A DNA stretch of 5,410 nucleotides from Gammaproteobacteria bacterium. GTDB lineage: Bacteria > Pseudomonadota > Gammaproteobacteria > Eutrophobiales > Eutrophobiaceae. The stretch's first letter is position 1. Every line of letters begins with the position of its first letter. Where the stretch lies: assembly GCA_004356415.1 (NCBI GenBank), contig SMWN01000002.1, positions 1 through 5,410 on the forward strand, written 5' to 3'. Made by a program: the position numbers and the translations under genes. Positions 1 to 5,067 of this stretch are shown piece by piece. The notes beneath the pieces were generated by a model. It worked only from the letters and a program-made list of their open reading frames with translations. It did no database searches and was not told the origin of the DNA.

Positions 1-729
1 ACTACCCAAAAACAAGAGTATCATTACAATTAAAAAGACTCTTCGACCAGAAAACAGATGATTCAACCTACCCCGCTGCCAACCCCACCACAGCAGGAAC
101 AACAGGATGGGTAGTATTGCAAGTAACGCTCCACGCGAATCTGTCAAAATGACACAGTATAAAGCCGCAACTAACCCTGCCAAATATAGAGGTACCCACC
201 GATCCTGAATTACCAGGCAGGTTGCCAGTAGCATCGCGAAAGCAGACATGGCAACCTCGCCAAAGGGTATAGGATCACTGTAACCGGCGGGTCGACCCAC
301 ATCCTGAAGGAAGAACTGCCAACTGACTATAAGTGCCGCTATCAACATACCGATAGCCAATCCAATACAAATAAATCGCAGGTTCATACCAAAGCGTATT
401 ACCGCGAATACAAACGGCAACATGAACAGCATTCTCACTGGATTTGACAGTGATAACAAACCATCATTTCCCAAAACAATATTAGGTAGTGCCAGCAATA
501 GATTAACTATCAGCAGCAATGCCAGGGCTCTTAATTCGAAATCCCATCGTGGCCTGTACCCGTATACCGCAACGAATACCACTCCAATCATGAGCAGAGA
601 AATTAGCGTATAAACACCCCGATTAAGTACTATTACTGTTACAAAATATGAGAATACGAGCCAACAAAAACCCGGCCACAAACGTTCAGCGAAAGGTGGT
701 GGATCGTTTGCGATATTCGATTTATTCAT
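1..729 (-). CDS. O-antigen ligase / Wzy-like polymerase family membrane protein (N-terminal part; C-terminus beyond left edge)
   Basis: Reading from the ATG at 729 down to base 1 gives 243 open codons with no stop, so the gene runs off the window. The product is very hydrophobic. Likely membrane segments lie at about residues 20-37, 40-57, 67-84, 98-113, 118-140, 157-174, 179-196, 200-216 and 230-242. Two traits point to the O-antigen ligase/polymerase family (Wzy_C, PF04932): a loop RPAGYSDPIPFGE (146-158) of the kind found before the catalytic periplasmic region, and TDSRGALLA (196-204), matching the family's SRG motif. The large periplasmic loop with the catalytic His would lie beyond the window. 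Family members join undecaprenyl-diphosphate-linked O-antigen to lipid A-core (WaaL) or polymerise repeat units (Wzy). These share a fold and cannot be separated here; the LPS-core neighbours favour the ligase. No good ribosome site precedes the ATG. A GTG nine codons upstream (in-frame stop TAA further up) is an alternative start. Confidence 0.8.
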   Translation of the reverse strand, partial: MNKSNIANDPPPFAERLWPGFCWLVFSYFVTVIVLNRGVYTLISLLMIGVVFVAVYGYRPRWDFELRALALLLIVNLLLALPNIVLGNDGLLSLSNPVRMLFMLPFVFAVIRFGMNLRFICIGLAIGMLIAALIVSWQFFLQDVGRPAGYSDPIPFGEVAMSAFAMLLATCLVIQDRWVPLYLAGLVAALYCVILTDSRGALLAILPILLFLLWWGWQRGRLNHLFSGRRVFLIVMILLFLGS

Positions 730-771
730 CGACGCTGTTAGAGTTAGTAGCAGCACCGACCAGGCGCATAA

Positions 772-801
772 ATATTACTCGTATCATGTAATTTCAGTCA
801 T
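772..801 (-). promoter_or_regulatory. weak sigma-70-like promoter candidate for the O-antigen ligase gene
   Basis: On the minus strand an ATGACT -35-like box (796-801) is followed after 18 bp by TAATAT (772-777), each matching four of six consensus bases. Transcription would begin near 765, about 36 nt before the ATG at 729. The 138-bp gap after the upstream methyltransferase leaves room for a separate promoter, but read-through from that gene is equally possible because I see no terminator in the gap. Confidence 0.25.
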
Positions 802-867
802 TCTGTTCGCCGTTTGGATCTATGGTAAATTTCACCGTTCAAATGCGAGATGATTCGTTGCTTATAC

Positions 868-1551
868 TTAAATACCGATACAATTATCATTTTTATAGAA
901 AATGGTTGTCCGGTAGTTGCTTGTCCTGCCTGGTTTTAAACCTTCAAAATCCAGTTTTTTGAATCCCTGTTCTTGCAAATAATTCATAACGTAATTCCAT
1001 TTCTCACCCATGGAGTCATCCAGTATCATCACACCACTATCAGTCAGGGATTGTTGGGCATTAATCAAACAATTTTCCCTGTCCTCTGCATCGACAATCA
1101 CAACATCAAATTTCTTCCCCTGCTGCTGTATTATTTTGGAATAGGTTTCATTATCAAAAGGGTCGCAAAGAATTAATTTGGCATTTTCCGGCAGCGTTTT
1201 AACAACATAATCATACCATTCGCGGTCGCATTCGACTGATACTACACTGCTTACCAGATTTGAAAAAAATAGTGTTGAATTACCGCTGCCGTATTCGAAT
1301 AATGACAGACCTTTACCTAGCCTCTGTTCGAAAAAGGAGATAATGCTGTAGTTCATCCAGGGTAGGGGGGAACCATCTCGCTTGATTGGTTTGTGGCTAA
1401 TTGTTGATGCTATGAAGCCTGATTCTATTAAATAAGATCTCTTCGCGTATAGCAGGCTCAATCCCTTACCAAAAACGGCTAACCTGGGAAAGTACTTTCT
1501 AAGCCTTCTTCTAAATCTCTTGGCTTTTTCAAATCTAGAGGTCATTTGCAC
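868..1551 (-). CDS. class I SAM-dependent methyltransferase, surface-polysaccharide type
   Basis: This 227-residue protein has the order of a Rossmann-fold SAM methyltransferase. Motif I is FEYGSGNS (85-92), the SAM-binding glycine loop. SVECD (105-109) supplies the acidic residue expected to hold the ribose hydroxyls. LILCD (126-130) follows, then the strand FDVVIVDAEDR (148-158), and GVMILDDS (173-180). The basic first 24 residues and the C-terminal SNYRTTIFYKNDNCIGI resemble small methyltransferases of polysaccharide loci (Methyltransf_24-like); that family link is recalled, not searched. The likely role is methylating a sugar or glycan substituent in the cytoplasm; the acceptor is unknown. 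The longest frame opens with GTG at 1551; an ATG two codons on (1545) gives 225 residues. ACGGA lies just upstream of the GTG, so either start is possible. The gene sits 85 bp after the decayed methyltransferase and 138 bp before the ligase gene, all on one strand, possibly as an operon. Confidence 0.85.
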   Translation of the reverse strand: MQMTSRFEKAKRFRRRLRKYFPRLAVFGKGLSLLYAKRSYLIESGFIASTISHKPIKRDGSPLPWMNYSIISFFEQRLGKGLSLFEYGSGNSTLFFSNLVSSVVSVECDREWYDYVVKTLPENAKLILCDPFDNETYSKIIQQQGKKFDVVIVDAEDRENCLINAQQSLTDSGVMILDDSMGEKWNYVMNYLQEQGFKKLDFEGLKPGRTSNYRTTIFYKNDNCIGI

Positions 1552-1587
1552 TTGATCCGTTTTTAACCTTCATCAAAGAAGCATACT

Positions 1588-1610
1588 GTTTGCCTTGCAA
1601 AGCTGCAAAC
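1588..1610. repeat. inverted repeat GTTTGC-11 nt-GCAAAC upstream of the methyltransferase gene
   Basis: GTTTGC (1588-1593) and GCAAAC (1605-1610) are perfect inverted arms around an 11-nt spacer. The spacer holds another GCAAA copy (1597-1601), so the left arm could also pair with it through a tight 3-nt loop. It lies in the 85-bp gap before the methyltransferase start, with no T-run beside it. It could be a leader hairpin or an operator, or chance; no function can be assigned. Confidence 0.25.
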
Positions 1611-1636
1611 GATCAGGGGAATCGATCCGGTGCAAT

Positions 1637-2060
1637 TTACTTTTGGGCTTTGAATTTAATCAACCAATCCGAACGAATTATATTGAAATCTTGAAGCCGA
1701 TACTGGGAATAGCATCTAACGGATTGAACCCAGGACATATAATCACCTGTCGGTACTGGGTATCTTACGAGGGGATAATAATCTTCACGCCATTTTTCAA
1801 TCTCAATATCATGCCTCATGCCAAAGCGCAGCATCGAAGGTATAACAAATGCACGCGATATCGCCAGAAAGAAACATCTCGTGTCCATGTAAATGAATCG
1901 GTGCATCAAAACAGATTGATCCGCCCGGTCTTAAGACTCGATGAACCGCTTCTAGGCTATCTGAGTAACTGGAATGCAATTTTATACCTGGTAGTGGTTC
2001 TTCCCAATGTTCTAGATTCTGAATGCCTGTCACGATATCAAAAGTACAATCAGGAAAAAA
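1637..2060 (-). pseudogene. decayed SAM-dependent methyltransferase (5'-truncated and frameshifted)
   Basis: Two minus-strand frames join into one recognisable protein. The upstream frame (2060 down to 1809) reads PDCTFDIVTGIQNLEHW, then HRVLRPGGSICFD and PIHLHGHEMFLSGDI, and stops at TGA (1809-1811) after LWHEA. The next frame carries on with HDIEIEKWREDYYPLVRY to a TAA at 1637. FDIV...LEHW and RVLRPGG are the post-SAM-binding motifs of Methyltransf_11-type enzymes, and the second half reads as a natural continuation. The frames meet at about 1809-1825, so a 1-base loss or 2-base gain explains the break. Joined, only about 140 residues remain. No glycine-rich motif I is seen upstream, where a stop (TAA at 2076-2078) follows soon. 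About eight residues (KLHSSYSD) before LEAVHRVLRPGG look like extra sequence. It would not bind SAM, so it is presumably inactive. A sequencing error could explain the frameshift but not the missing N-terminus. Confidence 0.75.
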
Positions 2061-2153
2061 TATAAAAACGCTTAATTAAGGAACTTCTTAAAGGATGTAA
2101 TTACACAACTCAAAGAATTTAATAGGAGAACTTAGACCTTTGTATATAGTAAT

Positions 2154-2184
2154 ATTATATCTGCACAGATACTGAAAATGATAA
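2154..2184 (-). promoter_or_regulatory. possible minus-strand promoter upstream of the methyltransferase pseudogene
   Basis: A perfect minus-strand TATAAT (2154-2159) is preceded after 19 bp by TTATCA (2179-2184, four of six -35 matches). The spacing is long and the surroundings are very AT-rich, so the match may be chance. If real, it would drive the remnant and possibly the intact methyltransferase below it. The rest of 2061-2289 shows no coding trace in the minus-strand frames I read. Confidence 0.25.
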
Positions 2185-2195
2185 TCGAGACATCA

Positions 2196-2212
2196 ACTCA
2201 AGACCCTTGAGT
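2196..2212. repeat. perfect small hairpin ACTCAAG-ACC-CTTGAGT
   Basis: The arms at 2196-2202 and 2206-2212 are perfectly complementary over 7 bp around a 3-base loop. It lies 77 bp before the FkbM-type gene, in the gap between that gene and the decayed methyltransferase. No T-run follows on either strand, so it is not a standard intrinsic terminator. An operator or leader hairpin is possible. Confidence 0.35.
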
Positions 2213-2277
2213 ACAGTCTGATGGTGGCGCAATCAACGAGTTTGGCTGTACCCGCAATATTGGCAAACTTTAACTTT

Positions 2278-2283
2278 AGAGGA
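2278..2283 (+). promoter_or_regulatory. ribosome binding site AGAGGA of the FkbM-family gene
   Basis: AGAGGA lies 6 nt before the ATG at 2290, good Shine-Dalgarno spacing, and fixes that ATG as the start. It is the clearest ribosome site in the window; the other genes have weak or no visible ones. Confidence 0.65.
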
Positions 2284-2289
2284 AATTGA

Positions 2290-3015
2290 ATGGCCATTGC
2301 TGCCTGGAAACACATTGAGAAGAGCCTCGGTTATCAACGCATGAAAGCGTCGCTAAGACGCTTGATCGGTACGGAGCTTCGGCTACAGATCGAAATCACT
2401 GTTAAGACCATAAAACTTGGCGGTTGGTGGTTTACAAACCAGAATCTAAATCAGGACAGTATCGTCTATTCTCTTGGAGTCGGCGAAGATATCGCATTTG
2501 ATCTTTCCATCATCGAATGCTTCGGTGCCAGAGTTCATGCATTTGACCCGACGCCCTCGTCGATCGAGATGCTTTCTTCAAAGGACTTGCCCAACCAGTT
2601 CCACTTTTATCCATGGGCAATAACTGCAGAGGATGGGGCACTGAATTTTTACCCGCGAGTTAGAAAAGATGGAAGCAAATCAACGGTAATGTTTACCATG
2701 ATTGCTGAAGATTACAACGTCGAGGATGCCATTGAGGTACCCGCTTTTTGTCTTTCATCAGTAGCAGAGATGCTTGGACACACCCAAATTGACCTGCTAA
2801 AAATAGATATTGAGGGAGCGGAATACGAAGTATTGGAGGGATTACTAGAATCACCGATTAAACCCGGCCAACTTCTGGTTGAATTCCATCACCGATTTCC
2901 AGGTATTGGTGTCGAAAGAACAGCGGGAATAATCAGGAAATTGCAAAAGGCAGGATATAAAATCTTTGCCATTTCGGAAACCGGTCGGGAAGTGTCATTC
3001 CTGCGTACTGAATAA
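2290..3015 (+). CDS. FkbM-family SAM-dependent methyltransferase
   Basis: This complete 241-residue protein carries the signature of the FkbM family (Methyltransf_21, PF05050). VYSLGVGED (59-67) is the SAM-binding motif I. VHAFDPTPSS (82-91) carries the acidic residue that usually contacts the SAM ribose. FYPWAIT (106-112) is the family's third core strand. The hallmark DLLKIDIEGAEYEVLEGL (168-185) is intact, followed by LLVEFHHRF (195-203). The first 50 residues are basic and helical-looking, with no signal peptide. FkbM enzymes mostly O-methylate hydroxyls on sugars or secondary metabolites; in this setting an LPS or O-antigen sugar is the likely acceptor, which is inference. AGAGGA 6 nt upstream supports the start. 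The gene is a single plus-strand unit: it faces the GT4 gene tail-to-tail across 50 bp and diverges from the decayed methyltransferase. That isolation suggests separate acquisition and transcription. I found no convincing promoter, nor a terminator after it. Confidence 0.9.
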   Translation: MAIAAWKHIEKSLGYQRMKASLRRLIGTELRLQIEITVKTIKLGGWWFTNQNLNQDSIVYSLGVGEDIAFDLSIIECFGARVHAFDPTPSSIEMLSSKDLPNQFHFYPWAITAEDGALNFYPRVRKDGSKSTVMFTMIAEDYNVEDAIEVPAFCLSSVAEMLGHTQIDLLKIDIEGAEYEVLEGLLESPIKPGQLLVEFHHRFPGIGVERTAGIIRKLQKAGYKIFAISETGREVSFLRTE

Positions 3016-3065
3016 TTATTAGATGGCAGGTAATTGTGAATGTTATATCGAGAAAGAGTTTTGTC

Positions 3066-4160
3066 CTATATCTGGCCCAGTAATTTACGATAAAGCGCTA
3101 AAGTCTGTTCCACGGTAGTCGTGATATTAAAGTCGCGTTGAATTCTAGCTTGCGCGGCAACACCCATATTACGATTTTTCTGTGGATTTCGAGCCAACTG
3201 CTCTATAGCCTCGCTTATGGCCTGAGCAGAACCGGCCTCGATAATCAGGCCCGAGACCCCCGCCTCTATCAGCTCTGGGCTACCGCCGGTATTTGTTACA
3301 ATCGGAGTAACCTGATGCACCATGCCTTCTATAATTGATTTAGGTAAACCCTCCCGCTTGATAGCCGGCAATATACAGGCATCGCAAGCGGCTAATACCT
3401 GGGCTGCATCGGTTCGATAGCCGGTCAAATGAATATTCTCTTTCATGGGGCTCTGCGCAATTTTCGCCATAGTTTTGGTTCCATTAATGGAACCAATCAA
3501 AATCAGGTGAATATTCAAACCTGTCTCGGCAATCCTGGCTAGCGAGTCAATTAGAAATGGTAATCCCTTACGGGGTCGTTCATTCACTATGCAGCCTACT
3601 ATAAAGGCATCATCAGCCACACCCAATGCGGAACGGGGCACCGGAGGTTTTTGGTACCAGGACAAATCATGCCCTTTGTAAATGGTAACGGCCTTATCTT
3701 GCGGAAATTGCCACCACAAAAATCTGAGTTTTTTGAAGTGGTCGCGAATAGCATTAGCAACACATACAATTTTATCGACACGCGGATTGAGATATGTCAT
3801 CCACGAAATCGGATCAAACACTGATACATTCCCTTCAATACCACGATAGGCTACAAGTTTTACCGGGGAATGCTTAATCAACGGTAACGTATTCTGCAAT
3901 GCCTTGTTATTGAACACATGAACAATATCAAACTCACTTCCATCCAGCACTACCTGAATAGCCGCCCTACCCACTCTATCCACCCGACTGATCAATTTTA
4001 ACCATACCACCTTCACATTGGCATCAAGCAGCAACTGTTTATGAGGGGCTGTCTCGGGGCAGAGGACCTGAAGCTGCACACCGGCGTTGTGTAATCCAAT
4101 AAACTGACAGGTCTCCGGCAAGTCGCTGTGTTCAGTAATAGCCAATACTCGGATGCTCAT
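3066..4160 (-). CDS. GT4-family glycosyltransferase (GT-B fold), probable LPS-core sugar transferase
   Basis: This complete 364-residue protein matches glycosyltransferase family 4. The N-terminal Rossmann half starts IRVLAITEHSD (3-13) and includes FDIVHVFNNKA (78-88). The C-terminal donor-binding half begins near IVGCIVNERPRKG (187-199), whose basic residues sit where GT4 enzymes contact the donor phosphates. HLILIG (218-223) and IHLTGYR (243-249) follow. The EX7E motif is complete (E270 and E278, in REGLPKSIIEGM), followed by TNTGGSPELIEAG (289-301). Such retaining enzymes move a sugar from a nucleotide donor to a glycan acceptor on the cytoplasmic side of the inner membrane. The divergent WaaE-like gene next door favours LPS-core assembly; donor and acceptor sugars are unknown. 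YKGHDLSWY (161-169) looks like a subgroup trait. There is no Shine-Dalgarno before the ATG, and the best promoter ends 3 nt from it, hinting at leaderless translation. Confidence 0.9.
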   Translation of the reverse strand: MSIRVLAITEHSDLPETCQFIGLHNAGVQLQVLCPETAPHKQLLLDANVKVVWLKLISRVDRVGRAAIQVVLDGSEFDIVHVFNNKALQNTLPLIKHSPVKLVAYRGIEGNVSVFDPISWMTYLNPRVDKIVCVANAIRDHFKKLRFLWWQFPQDKAVTIYKGHDLSWYQKPPVPRSALGVADDAFIVGCIVNERPRKGLPFLIDSLARIAETGLNIHLILIGSINGTKTMAKIAQSPMKENIHLTGYRTDAAQVLAACDACILPAIKREGLPKSIIEGMVHQVTPIVTNTGGSPELIEAGVSGLIIEAGSAQAISEAIEQLARNPQKNRNMGVAAQARIQRDFNITTTVEQTLALYRKLLGQI

Positions 4161-4163
4161 TAA

Positions 4164-4193
4164 TTTATACCAGGCTCATTAAGTCTATGCCAA
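4164..4193 (-). promoter_or_regulatory. near-consensus promoter for the GT4 gene, ending 3 nt from its ATG
   Basis: On the minus strand TTGGCA (4188-4193, five of six matches) is followed after 18 bp by TATAAA (4164-4169, five of six) with a TGG extension directly before it. The -10 box ends three bases before the ATG at 4160. The predicted start of transcription (about 4157-4159) therefore falls on the start codon, giving a leaderless message. If the real promoter lies further upstream, this match is coincidental. Confidence 0.45.
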
Positions 4194-4223
4194 ATGGGCA
4201 AACATCCATTTTGCCAATTGCCA
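4188..4223. repeat. imperfect palindrome and TGCCA repeats in the divergent glycosyltransferase promoter region
   Basis: GGCAAA (4197-4202) and TTTGCC (4210-4215) form a perfect 6-bp inverted repeat with a 7-nt centre. A longer imperfect pairing runs from TGCCAAATGG (4188-4197) to CCATTTTGCCA (4206-4216), with one mismatch and one bulged base. TGCCA occurs three times (4188-4192, 4212-4216, 4219-4223). The left arm covers the GT4 -35 box and the whole lies upstream of the GT2 promoter, so an operator read by a dimeric regulator is plausible. No T-run follows, arguing against a terminator. Confidence 0.35.
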
Positions 4224-4240
4224 CAGGGCACGTCCATCCA

Positions 4241-4271
4241 TTTACTTTCTGAAGCTAGAAAGCTTTATAAT
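4241..4271 (+). promoter_or_regulatory. sigma-70-like promoter for the WaaE-type glycosyltransferase gene
   Basis: A perfect TATAAT (4266-4271) is preceded after 19 bp by TTTACT (4241-4246, four of six matches). Transcription would start near 4278, leaving a leader of about 25 nt before the ATG at 4303. The long spacer and imperfect -35 suggest moderate strength. No clear Shine-Dalgarno is seen in the leader. Confidence 0.45.
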
Positions 4272-4302
4272 AATCGCATTAGCCTTCATCCAAACCGTAG
4301 CT

Positions 4303-5067
4303 ATGCTCAATCAAATCAGTATTGTAATCATCTGTAAAAATTCCGACTCGACATTACAGAAGACTCTTGAGTCTACGCTGGGCTTCGATGAGGTAGTCGT
4401 GTATGACAATGGCTCCGATGACGAGACACTGGCCATAGCCAGCAAATTTGAAAATGTTTCCCTGCATCAGGGCTCTTTCGTGGGTTTTGGCCCCACCAAA
4501 AACCTCGCAGTGAGTTTAGCCAGGCATGACTGGATTGTTTCTCTCGATTCGGATGAAACCATCTCGCCTGAACTCACAGCGTATTTGCGTCAATGGAAAC
4601 CGGAAAGTAATTTGGTGGTGGGATTTGTTCGACGCAAGAACTTCTTTATGGGTCAATATGTAAAACATGGTTCCTGGGGAAACGACTGGTTATTACGGGT
4701 ATTTAATAGAACAACTCACCAGTTTAATGATGCGCCTGTACATGAAAAAGTTGACCTATCAAAGCAATCAATAAAGCAAAGACTTCCCTACCCGATTGAA
4801 CACAACGCGATTCAGGAAATTAGTCAATTACTCATAAAGCTTGATCGCTATTCAGAAATTCGGCGCACCCAGGGCGGCAAAACCTTTCACCCGTGGTTTA
4901 TTGTATTACGTAGTCTGTTTGCATTTTTTAGGAGCTACATCATACGCGCCGGTATAGTCGATGGATGGCGAGGTCTGGTAATCGCATGGAATGAGGCTGA
5001 CCATGTATTCTACAAATATATGAAACGATATGTCGATAAAGTCACTCACACCCAGAAAAATCAATAA
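4303..5067 (+). CDS. family-2 glycosyltransferase, WaaE/KdtX-type LPS core glycosyltransferase
   Basis: This complete 254-residue GT-A-fold protein follows the WaaE/KdtX pattern throughout. ISIVIICKNSDSTLQKTLES (5-24) is the nucleotide-binding start. DEVVVYDNGSDDET (29-42) comes next, then GFGPTKN (61-67), a subfamily trait. SLDSDE (80-85) holds the DXD-type motif (D82, D84) for metal and nucleotide-sugar. KHGSWGNDWLLRVFNR (121-136) and FNDAPVHEKV (141-150) form the acceptor side. A hydrophobic, basic stretch at 196-216 and DGWRGLVIAW (220-229) close the family pattern and probably attach it to the inner membrane. Characterised WaaE enzymes add beta-1,4-glucose to the first heptose of the LPS inner core; the same reaction is likely but unproven here. 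The gene diverges from GT4 across 142 bp and overlaps the converging mtaB gene by 7 bp. The ATG start gives the family's usual N-terminus; no Shine-Dalgarno is visible. Confidence 0.92.
   Translation: MLNQISIVIICKNSDSTLQKTLESTLGFDEVVVYDNGSDDETLAIASKFENVSLHQGSFVGFGPTKNLAVSLARHDWIVSLDSDETISPELTAYLRQWKPESNLVVGFVRRKNFFMGQYVKHGSWGNDWLLRVFNRTTHQFNDAPVHEKVDLSKQSIKQRLPYPIEHNAIQEISQLLIKLDRYSEIRRTQGGKTFHPWFIVLRSLFAFFRSYIIRAGIVDGWRGLVIAWNEADHVFYKYMKRYVDKVTHTQKNQ

Noticed and set aside
422..613. 63-codon plus-strand open frame
   Set aside because: It is antisense to the O-antigen ligase-like gene, which has a coherent membrane-protein pattern through the same bases.
823..960. short plus-strand frame of about 45 codons starting ATG GTA AAT
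   Set aside because: It is mostly antisense to the methyltransferase C-terminus, has no Shine-Dalgarno and no recognisable content.
973..1176. 67-codon plus-strand open frame
   Set aside because: It mirrors the methyltransferase core (motifs on the minus strand) and has no protein features of its own.
1595..2065. 156-codon plus-strand open frame
   Set aside because: It lies antisense to the decayed methyltransferase, whose protein motifs are clear. Its own translation resembles no family and has no ribosome site.
2124..2172. AGGAGAA followed by TTG and an 11-codon frame, as a possible leader peptide
   Set aside because: The ribosome-site match is good, but the start codon is poor, the frame is very short and nothing downstream suggests attenuation.
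3016..3065. possible bidirectional terminator between the converging FkbM and GT4 genes
   Set aside because: No stem with a flanking T-run can be seen in these 50 bases.
3138..3338. 66-codon plus-strand open frame inside the GT4 gene
   Set aside because: It is antisense to the EX7E and donor-binding region of GT4, with no start signals.
3599..3781. 60-codon minus-strand open frame within GT4
   Set aside because: It is an out-of-frame shadow on the same strand; the true frame is intact across it.
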